Origin: Pedobacter sp.
GTDB taxonomy: Bacteria > Bacteroidota > Bacteroidia > Sphingobacteriales > Sphingobacteriaceae
Assembly (NCBI GenBank): GCA_028287885.1
Contig: JAQBOT010000464.1
Coordinates: forward strand, 1-5,557
Length of the DNA stretch: 5,557 bases
Direction: 5' to 3'
In this document: positions 1-5,557 of the stretch, in pieces
How positions within the stretch are numbered: position 1 is the stretch's first letter
Layout: each line of letters opens with the position of its first letter
Program-made: the position numbers and the translations under genes
Notes under the pieces: generated by a model
The model's input: only the letters and a program-made list of their open reading frames with translations
Told to the model about the DNA's origin: nothing
The model's database searches: none

Positions 1-1
1 G

Positions 2-2371
2 AAGTTCACGATCAGCACGTCTTTAGGTCATACTGAACTTCAATTCAGCTATGTAGGATATAGGACTTCATTCGTAACTGTCAAGGCTTCTCAGACCCAG
101 GTTATTATTGTAAAGCTTGAGCCCGAAGCGACTTCGCTTAATGAAGTTGTAGTGACTGCGGGTAAACGTCCGCGTTATCGCAACAAAGCGAATCCGGCCG
201 TTGAATTAATCCGCCAGGTTATTGATCATAAAGACCAAAACCGTCTAGAAAGTTACAATACTGTTGAGTATCAACAGTATGAGCGCATGATGTTCTCAAT
301 GAGTAATCTCTCAGACAAATTTAAGAACAAGCGTATTTTTAGGAAATATCAATTTCTGTTTGATAAACAAGATTCTACAAAGATCGGCGGAAAAAATATC
401 TTGCCAGTATTTATGGAGGAGAAACTATCCCAGAACTACTATCAAAAAGACCCGGAAAAGAAAAAGAGCATCATTCTAGCTGACAAGCATGTAAACTTCG
501 ATAATCCCTTAATTGATAACAAGGGGTTAAGTCAGTATTTTGAGCGTATGTATGCTGATATTGACATCTATTCTAATAACATATCCCTCGTAAGTAATCA
601 GTTCTTAAGCCCCATTGCTGATGCTTCACCGACATTCTATAAGTTCTTTATTACAGACACGATTAGAACGCAAAGCCCTAACTTGATAGAGCTTTCTTTT
701 ATTCCGCGGAATAACACCGATTTGCTGTTTGAGGGAAAACTCTATATTACTTTAGATGGAAAATATGCAGTTCAAGGTGCATTTTTAACCGTTAACAAGA
801 ACATCAACCTAAACTTTGTTCGTGATCTAGAGGCGAGACTGAACTTTGAGAAGAATGCACAAAACCGATACTACCTTAGCAAGAGTAATTTAATTGTGGA
901 CTTCGGCCTGAACAAGAACAAAGGCGGCGGTTTCACGGGTGAACGGACTTTGGCCTTCAAGAACTTTAAAACGAACATCCCCCAACCAGAAAGTGTGTAC
1001 GTTGGTAGCGCTTTAGTTATTGCACCGGACGCAGCTAAACACAATGACGAATTTTGGGTAAAAAATCGAGTTGATACGCTATCTGAGGCCAATTTGAAGG
1101 TCTATAAAAATATTGACACGTTGCAAAAGATGACGTCTTTTAAAAAGACAATGGACTTGGTAACCTTACTATTTGCTGGCTATAAGGACTTCGGTGCATT
1201 TGAAGTAGGACCTGTCAACACCTTTTACAGTTTTAATGATGTTGAAGGCTTAAGATTACGTTTAGGCGGGCGTACGACGACAGCCTTAAGCAAGAGGTAT
1301 TATTTTGAGACCTATGCGGCATATGGCATGAAGGATGAGAAATGGAAGTACTTCTTAAGTTCAACCTACTCGCTTAACAACAAGTCAATCTATTCGTTCC
1401 CTCAAAGCTATTTGCGCGCAAGCTTCCAAAGAGACACCAAAATTCCTGGTCAAGAACTTCAATTTGTACAGGAAAATAACTTTCTTTTATCTTTTAAACG
1501 AGGCGAGAATAATATGCTTCTTTATAATGACTTTTACAAGTTCGAGTATGTCCAAGAATTTGAAAGCCATTTCTCCTATAATGTTTCTTTTAGAAAATGG
1601 ACACAAAAGCCAGGTGGTTCTCTATACTTTAACAACCTGGTTAATAACGCGCCAAATGGGGTGAACAACTTAAACACTTCTGAAATCAGCTTAGCACTTA
1701 GGTATGCACCTAATGAGAAATTTTACCAGGGAAAACTGTATCGCACACCTATCATTGACAAGTATCCGACCTTCAATCTGCGTTATACAGCTGGCTTAAA
1801 GGATGTATTTGCTGGCGACTATGCCTATCAAAATATAAACGGCAGCATTGATAAACGATTTTATCTGTCTCAACTTGGCTATTCCGATGTCATGGCAGAA
1901 GGTGGATATATTTTTGGCAAAGTTCCGTTTCCACTGCTGACCATTCACAGGGCCAATCAAACTTATGCATACCAGCTAAGCTCATATAACCTGATGAACT
2001 TTATGGAGTTTGTGAGTGATCATTACGCAAGTTTTAATATTGACCATAATTTTAATGGTTTCTTTTTTAATAAAGTACCTTTGCTGAAGAAATTAAAGTT
2101 GAGGGAAATTGCATCCTTCAAGGTCCTTTACGGGGGTTTAAGAGCCGAAAATAACCCTGACAATGATAAGTCGTTGTTGCAATTTCCGATTAACGGACAA
2201 GGTGTACAAACGACTTATTCTTTATCTAAGGAGCCATATATGGAAGGAAGTTTAGGTATTGGAAACATATTTAAGCTCTTAAGAGTTGATGTGGTTAAGC
2301 GGTTCAATTATTTAGACCACCCTGTAGTTTCTCCATATGGTATACGGGCAATGGTGAAATTTGATTTTTAA
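2..2371 (+). CDS. DUF5686 / CarboxypepD_reg-like outer-membrane protein (5' partial)
   Basis: The frame is open from base 2, so the gene starts upstream. The in-frame GTG at 152 is an internal valine inside the conserved LNEVVVTA stretch, not a start. Window residues 1-53 are the end of a CarboxypepD_reg-like beta-sandwich (LQFSYVGYRT, then LNEVVVTA). Next comes the junction typical of the DUF5686 family, with NKANPAVELIRQVI at about 61-74. The remaining roughly 700 residues are rich in aromatic and alternating polar residues, as in beta-barrel strands, and the protein ends in Phe (KFDF), the usual outer-membrane barrel C-terminus. In total 789 residues are visible; a signal peptide and the first part of the beta-sandwich are presumably missing. 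The family is common in Bacteroidota and its function is unknown. It is not a SusC/TonB receptor as far as can be seen, since no plug motif is visible. The next gene starts 21 bases after the stop, which suggests co-transcription. Confidence 0.88.
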   Translation, partial: KFTISTSLGHTELQFSYVGYRTSFVTVKASQTQVIIVKLEPEATSLNEVVVTAGKRPRYRNKANPAVELIRQVIDHKDQNRLESYNTVEYQQYERMMFSMSNLSDKFKNKRIFRKYQFLFDKQDSTKIGGKNILPVFMEEKLSQNYYQKDPEKKKSIILADKHVNFDNPLIDNKGLSQYFERMYADIDIYSNNISLVSNQFLSPIADASPTFYKFFITDTIRTQSPNLIELSFIPRNNTDLLFEGKLYITLDGKYAVQGAFLTVNKNINLNFVRDLEARLNFEKNAQNRYYLSKSNLIVDFGLNKNKGGGFTGERTLAFKNFKTNIPQPESVYVGSALVIAPDAAKHNDEFWVKNRVDTLSEANLKVYKNIDTLQKMTSFKKTMDLVTLLFAGYKDFGAFEVGPVNTFYSFNDVEGLRLRLGGRTTTALSKRYYFETYAAYGMKDEKWKYFLSSTYSLNNKSIYSFPQSYLRASFQRDTKIPGQELQFVQENNFLLSFKRGENNMLLYNDFYKFEYVQEFESHFSYNVSFRKWTQKPGGSLYFNNLVNNAPNGVNNLNTSEISLALRYAPNEKFYQGKLYRTPIIDKYPTFNLRYTAGLKDVFAGDYAYQNINGSIDKRFYLSQLGYSDVMAEGGYIFGKVPFPLLTIHRANQTYAYQLSSYNLMNFMEFVSDHYASFNIDHNFNGFFFNKVPLLKKLKLREIASFKVLYGGLRAENNPDNDKSLLQFPINGQGVQTTYSLSKEPYMEGSLGIGNIFKLLRVDVVKRFNYLDHPVVSPYGIRAMVKFDF

Positions 2372-2392
2372 TTTTTATCAAGAACGAACAAC

Positions 2393-3694
2393 ATGGAAAC
2401 AAAAACATTAAGGGATAACTTGCAGCAGGGCATTTATAAAGTTATCAACCCTTTTGTTAGAGCACTTATACGTATCGGATTAACCCCAAACGCAGTAACT
2501 ACAATAGGGTTGTTGCTTAATATAGGCGTAGCAATCATTTTTATATTTGGTGCTGAAAAAACAAATAGGGGCGACCTATCATTTGTAGGCTGGGGTGGTG
2601 CCCTAGTACTCTTCGCTGGTTTATTTGATATGCTTGATGGTCAGGTTGCCCGACTCGGCAACATGAGTTCTACTTTCGGTGCCTTGTACGATTCTGTTCT
2701 TGATCGTTATAGTGAACTTATACTTTTTCTTGGCATTTGCTACTATTTGGTCTCTCATCACTATTTCTTAAGTTCTTTGTTCGCATTTATTGCACTCATG
2801 GGCTCCATGATGGTTAGCTATACAAGAGCCCGCGCGGAGGGCCTTGGAATAGAATGCAAAGGCGGAATAATGCAACGCCCGGAAAGGGTGGTGACAATAG
2901 GCGTGTGTGCGATAGCTTGCGGAATCACAGGTCATTTTATCGGTGGTGATTACAAAGTATTTATGCCAGGTGTTTCCTTTCATATATTTGAAACGATGTC
3001 TATCTTTACAATACCTATTACAATTATGGCATTTATGACAAACATAACGGCGATAAGTAGGTTGAGAGGAGCAAAGAAGGCCTTGGAACAGAAAGAGAAA
3101 CTTGCAGGAACGATACCGTTGGGAAAAGCAATAAATTTTTCTGTGGTGCTATTGACTGTATTGTTTAGCCTAGCCAATCCAATAGCAGCTAATGCACAAA
3201 CAACTCCGGGAGGTGATCCATCGCCTTTGAAATTTCCCGTTCCTAAAGGCATTCAAAATAAGCTATTTTACATGCAAAGGGATCCAAACACCAATACGAT
3301 TATATATGAGTTAAATGTAAACAGTTCTGGTATTTTGGATAAAGACAACCCCGTAAAAGTGTATTGGTTACGATACCAGGAAAATGGGCAACGCGAAGAT
3401 TTAAGCTACATACAGAAAAAGTTTGCCTATGGCTTACAAACTAAGTCGATTGGAAATAATGAATATGAACTTCGTCTTGTTTCCTACAAGAAGTTTCCTC
3501 TGTACTTAAGAAAGTCGGAATTAGATAATAAATACCATGTATTTGCGACTGTTAATAACAAGAAGATCCAGTTAGATCGGATATTTGTTAGGATTGAAGG
3601 AGGCTCATTCTGGATTCCAAATGTTAAATACGTGGAACTGAAGGGTGCAAGCCCCACAAGTGGCTTACAGATGCTCGAACGCATTAAAATTTAA
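2393..3694 (+). CDS. CDP-alcohol phosphatidyltransferase (PIP-synthase-like) fused to exported DUF4833-like domain
   Basis: Residues 1-225 form a multi-spanning CDP-alcohol phosphatidyltransferase, which joins a CDP-lipid to an alcohol or sugar-alcohol phosphate with release of CMP. The full signature is present: D79-x2-D82-G83-x2-A86-R87-x8-G96-x3-D100-x3-D104, with all four metal-binding Asp. The stretch YTRARAEG (143-150) followed by GG and RPER (157-165) resembles actinobacterial phosphatidylinositol-phosphate synthases, so inositol phosphate plus CDP-diacylglycerol is the likeliest reaction. About six membrane segments lie between 35 and 222. A charged cytoplasmic linker (223-245) is followed by a signal-peptide-like helix (247-262) ending in ANA-Q (266-269). 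The C-terminal domain (about 275-433), with NKLFYMQRD and VKVYWLRY, resembles DUF4833, a Bacteroidota family of unknown function; I assign it from memory. Start: ATG at 2393, with no Shine-Dalgarno sequence, as is usual in this phylum. The hydroxylase and Aur1-like genes downstream support inositol-lipid synthesis. Another head-group alcohol cannot be excluded. Confidence 0.87.
   Translation: METKTLRDNLQQGIYKVINPFVRALIRIGLTPNAVTTIGLLLNIGVAIIFIFGAEKTNRGDLSFVGWGGALVLFAGLFDMLDGQVARLGNMSSTFGALYDSVLDRYSELILFLGICYYLVSHHYFLSSLFAFIALMGSMMVSYTRARAEGLGIECKGGIMQRPERVVTIGVCAIACGITGHFIGGDYKVFMPGVSFHIFETMSIFTIPITIMAFMTNITAISRLRGAKKALEQKEKLAGTIPLGKAINFSVVLLTVLFSLANPIAANAQTTPGGDPSPLKFPVPKGIQNKLFYMQRDPNTNTIIYELNVNSSGILDKDNPVKVYWLRYQENGQREDLSYIQKKFAYGLQTKSIGNNEYELRLVSYKKFPLYLRKSELDNKYHVFATVNNKKIQLDRIFVRIEGGSFWIPNVKYVELKGASPTSGLQMLERIKI
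3119..3196 (+). other. Embedded signal-peptide-like segment at the fusion junction
   Basis: Residues 243-268 of the fusion protein read like a complete Sec signal peptide: a Lys at 245, a hydrophobic core AINFSVVLLTVLFSLA, then ANA-Q, a good signal peptidase I site (cleavage between 268 and 269). In the fused protein it would be the last membrane helix, passing the C-terminal domain to the periplasm. An even number of transferase helices with a cytoplasmic C-terminus fits this topology. The segment begins at an in-frame TTG (3119) with AGGAA about ten bases upstream, so a separate internal start is conceivable but unproven. Signal-peptidase cleavage could also release the C-terminal domain. 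Confidence 0.7.
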
Positions 3695-3700
3695 GAACTC

Positions 3701-4321
3701 ATGAAAAAGAATTTCATTTCAAATTCATCTGATTCTGTAAGGATGTTCCAAAACAACATGTTGGAGCGTTTATCAAAGGTTGACTTTTTTGTGCCGCTTA
3801 TTGTTTTCATTCCAGTTATCGTTTTCTTAGGTTGGAAGTGTTTGATCCAGCTTAACATGACTATACTACCGTTTGTAGGCTATGTTGTCGTTGGTCTTTT
3901 CATTTGGACGTTTACAGAATATGTATTGCATCGTTTCGTTTTTCACTTTTACCCAAAGTCGGCCTGGGGACAAAGAATTCACTTCATATTTCATGGTGTG
4001 CACCACGATTATCCAAATGATGCAAAGCGTTTGGTCATACCACCTTCAGCAAGCGTACCGTTGGCATTAGCATTTTTCTTTTTGTTTAAGGCCATCTTGC
4101 CTGAAGCCAGCCTTTTCCCAATATTTCTCGGCTTCATTACTGGCTACCTAATCTATGATATCGGTCATTATGCTCTTCATCATGCGAACTTTAAAAGTCC
4201 TTTCTTAAAACGCCTTAAACAGCACCATATGCTGCATCATTATTCTGACCCTACAAAGGGTTTCGGAGTCAGTTCCAATTTTTGGGATAGTATATTCAGG
4301 TCAAATATTTCAAAGAAGTAG
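3701..4321 (+). CDS. Fatty acid hydroxylase superfamily, Scs7/FA2H-type (probable ceramide 2-hydroxylase)
   Basis: This is an integral-membrane di-metal hydroxylase of 206 residues. The histidines fall in the four clusters of yeast Scs7 and animal FA2H: H77-x4-H82, H98-x2-H101-H102, H156-x3-H160 (plus H161), and H176-x2-H179-H180. Other family hallmarks are LHRFVFHF, the block RLVIPP after the second cluster, YDIGHYALHH, and the C-terminal GFGVSSNFWDSIF. Hydrophobic segments lie at about 29-48, 53-72, 116-130 and 138-152. Scs7/FA2H enzymes add a 2-hydroxyl to the N-acyl chain of sphingolipids. Unlike Scs7, this protein has no N-terminal cytochrome b5 domain, so its electron donor must be a separate protein. 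ATG at 3701 is six bases after the previous stop. The next gene begins one base after this stop, so the two are almost certainly co-transcribed. A carotenoid hydroxylase (CrtZ) is the main alternative, but the C-terminal motif and the neighbours argue against it. Confidence 0.88.
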   Translation: MKKNFISNSSDSVRMFQNNMLERLSKVDFFVPLIVFIPVIVFLGWKCLIQLNMTILPFVGYVVVGLFIWTFTEYVLHRFVFHFYPKSAWGQRIHFIFHGVHHDYPNDAKRLVIPPSASVPLALAFFFLFKAILPEASLFPIFLGFITGYLIYDIGHYALHHANFKSPFLKRLKQHHMLHHYSDPTKGFGVSSNFWDSIFRSNISKK

Positions 4322-4322
4322 A

Positions 4323-5261
4323 ATGGCCGAGACGCTTAAGATAGATACGTCTATTTATACCATTAAAACATTCTTGATTACAACTGGAATTTCTCTAGGC
4401 TATTTACTGCTTTCCCATTTTTTAATTGGTTTTAGATCTGATCAAATCATACTGGTTCTTATTTTCAATCTAAATTATTATGCGTCGAAGTTCAGCAGAA
4501 AGTTTATACTCGGATTTTCTATCTTCATTATTTACTGGATAATCTTTGATTACATGAAGGCTTTTCCGAATTACAACTATCATTCGGTTAGCATTTCTGA
4601 ACTCTATAATCTGGAAAAAAGCATCTTCGGTATCCACTCAAACGGTTTGATCTTGACCCCAAATGAGTACTTAAAAAACCACACACATCCTTACATTGAT
4701 GTTGTAAGCGGAATCTTTTACCTATTGTGGATTCCGGTGCCATTGGTATTTGCCGGCTTTCTGTTCTTTAGAGACCGTTTGCAGTTTTTGTATTTCTCCT
4801 TCACTTTCGTATTGGTTAACATTTTAGGCTTTATCATCTATTATCTGTATCCTGCTGCACCACCCTGGTACATTCAAGTTCATGGTTTTGAGTTCATTGC
4901 ACATACACCTGGAAATACTGGGGGACTTGCACGTTTTGATCATCACATGGGCATTCCTATTTTTAAATCCATCTATAGCAAGAGTTCTAATGTATTTGCG
5001 GCTATGCCATCATTACACTCTTCATATCCCGTTATCGTTCTTTATTATGGTTTGAAGAATCGGCTTGGCGCATTTAATCTATTTTTCGGCATTGTTATGC
5101 TGGGGATTTGGTTTACGGCAGTTTACACAAGCCATCACTATGTTTTGGATGTTTTAGCTGGCATTTGCTGCGCTTGGTCTGGTATCTACCTATTTAACTA
5201 TATATCACAACGGGAGCCTCTTAAAAGCTGGTTGGATCGATATGTAAGAGAGATATGCTAA
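4323..5261 (+). CDS. Aur1-like PAP2-family protein, probable inositol phosphorylceramide synthase
   Basis: This is a polytopic membrane protein of 312 residues with about six helices (roughly 15-36, 40-57, 61-77, 127-149, 155-176, 251-294). The active-site motifs of the Aur1/PAP2 family are present in order: YPAAPPWY (176-183), GGLARFD (200-206), AMPSLHSSYP (227-236) with catalytic H232, and SHHYVLD (270-276) giving H272 and D276. This His-His-Asp triad and the APPWY block match fungal Aur1, which moves phosphoinositol from phosphatidylinositol to ceramide and releases diacylglycerol. In Bacteroides an enzyme of this type sits beside a PIP synthase in the inositol-lipid cluster. The same pairing here, with a ceramide-type hydroxylase between them, supports inositol phosphorylceramide synthase. 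ATG at 4323 is one base after the hydroxylase stop; the purine-rich AAGAAG before it, inside the upstream gene, may help initiation. Alternatives are a ceramide phosphoethanolamine-type transferase or a lipid phosphatase. Confidence 0.85.
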   Translation: MAETLKIDTSIYTIKTFLITTGISLGYLLLSHFLIGFRSDQIILVLIFNLNYYASKFSRKFILGFSIFIIYWIIFDYMKAFPNYNYHSVSISELYNLEKSIFGIHSNGLILTPNEYLKNHTHPYIDVVSGIFYLLWIPVPLVFAGFLFFRDRLQFLYFSFTFVLVNILGFIIYYLYPAAPPWYIQVHGFEFIAHTPGNTGGLARFDHHMGIPIFKSIYSKSSNVFAAMPSLHSSYPVIVLYYGLKNRLGAFNLFFGIVMLGIWFTAVYTSHHYVLDVLAGICCAWSGIYLFNYISQREPLKSWLDRYVREIC

Positions 5262-5368
5262 CGAGTAGCGGCGCACGAAGCTAAGTGCATCCAACTGCTG
5301 AATTTGATATTTCTGCTATAGGCGGCTAAATGAATCTTGAATGGTAGCTTTAAACAAATTATTACGTT
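5262..5368 (+). other. Intergenic gap with no recognised signal
   Basis: This 107-base gap separates the Aur1-like gene from the exonuclease gene. I see no stem-loop followed by a T-run; the only pairing noticed near the stop is a four-base TAGC/GCTA stem. A TAGCTTTA at 5345 resembles the Bacteroidota -7 element (TAnnTTTG) at seven of eight positions' worth of pattern, but there is no TTTG at the proper distance upstream: the nearest, at 5303, is 38 bases away. Promoter and terminator are therefore both unassigned, and read-through into the next gene is possible. Confidence 0.5.
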
Positions 5369-5557
5369 GTGGATAGGCCTCTAAAGTTATCAGAATTGAC
5401 TCAGAACATTCAGCAGACACTGGAACGTTCTTATGCGGATCGTACTTTCTGGGTAATTGCAGATGTGACAAACCATACATTTAAACCTCAGACTGCCGTA
5501 CATTACTTTGATCTCGTTGAGAAAGACAAAAACTCATCGGCTATCGTAGCGCTTATG
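5369..5557 (+). CDS. xseA: Exodeoxyribonuclease VII large subunit (N-terminal OB fold, 3' partial)
   Basis: Sixty-three codons run open to the window edge. The translation has the layout of the N-terminal OB-fold domain of XseA in Bacteroidota: PLKLSELTQNIQQTLE, then FWVIADVTNH, then VHYFDLVEKDKNSSAIVA, corresponding to the usual LSxLN, WVxAEx and GHxYxELIEKD blocks. With the small subunit XseB, this enzyme degrades single-stranded DNA to oligonucleotides in both directions in the cytoplasm. In-frame stops at 5345 and 5351 and the lack of any ATG before the window end leave GTG at 5369 as the only sensible start. No Shine-Dalgarno sequence precedes it, and the upstream bases are AT-rich. The gene has no evident link to the lipid genes. 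The catalytic domain lies outside the window, so the identification rests on the OB domain alone. Confidence 0.72.
   Translation, partial: MDRPLKLSELTQNIQQTLERSYADRTFWVIADVTNHTFKPQTAVHYFDLVEKDKNSSAIVALM

Noticed and set aside
152..154. GTG as the start of the DUF5686 gene
   Set aside because: The frame is open to base 2 and the 50 upstream codons encode the expected CarboxypepD_reg-like strands; this GTG is a valine within LNEVVVTA.
871..1092. Minus-strand open frame inside the DUF5686 gene
   Set aside because: It is antisense to a well-supported coding region and its product has no recognisable domain. The same applies to the minus-strand frames at 2768-2983, 2980-3252 and 3484-3684, and the plus-strand frames at 1464-1664 and 3882-4070.
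3701..4321. Beta-carotene hydroxylase (CrtZ) identity
   Set aside because: The spacing of the histidine clusters, the RLVIPP block and the C-terminal GFGVSSNFWD fit Scs7/FA2H better, and the neighbours are lipid rather than carotenoid genes.
5264..5283. Terminator hairpin after the Aur1-like gene (TAGC/GCTA)
   Set aside because: The stem is only four bases with a ten-base loop and no T-run follows.
5262..5321. Read-through extension of the Aur1-like protein: 19 sense codons follow its TAA before the next in-frame stop
   Set aside because: No recoding signal is seen and the protein already covers all family motifs; an open run of this length is expected by chance.
5303..5352. Bacteroidota promoter for xseA (TTTG at 5303, TAGCTTTA at 5345)
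   Set aside because: The spacing is 38 bases, about twice that expected, and the -7 element lacks its final G.

Overview
The window looks like chromosomal DNA from a Bacteroidota, most likely a sphingolipid-making member of the Sphingobacteriia (Sphingobacterium or Pedobacter-like). The evidence is an outer-membrane DUF5686 protein with a CarboxypepD_reg-like domain, AT-rich start contexts without clear Shine-Dalgarno sequences, fairly low GC by eye, and three genes that fit inositol-sphingolipid synthesis. The genus assignment is inference. All five genes lie on the + strand.

Layout. Bases 2-2371 hold the 3' part of a DUF5686-type outer-membrane beta-barrel gene whose start lies upstream of the window. 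After 21 bases comes a 433-residue fusion (2393-3694): an N-terminal CDP-alcohol phosphatidyltransferase of the phosphatidylinositol-phosphate-synthase (PIPS) type, an embedded signal-peptide-like segment, and an exported C-terminal domain resembling DUF4833. Six bases later is a 206-residue integral-membrane hydroxylase of the Scs7/FA2H type (3701-4321). One base after that is a 312-residue Aur1-like PAP2 enzyme, the probable inositol phosphorylceramide synthase (4323-5261). A 107-base gap with no recognisable signal leads to the 5' end of a Bacteroidota-type exodeoxyribonuclease VII large subunit (5369 to the window end), which appears to start at GTG.

How the genes work together (inference from family knowledge). 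The PIPS-like domain would join inositol phosphate to CDP-diacylglycerol. A phosphatase not present here would give phosphatidylinositol. The Aur1-like enzyme would move phosphoinositol from phosphatidylinositol to ceramide, and the hydroxylase would 2-hydroxylate the N-acyl chain of the ceramide. The expected product is 2-hydroxy ceramide phosphoinositol, a lipid type reported from Sphingobacterium. The most notable points are the synthase-DUF4833 fusion and the tight linkage of a eukaryote-like ceramide hydroxylase to an IPC synthase. The inositol-1-phosphate synthase and the PI-phosphate phosphatase are not in the window.
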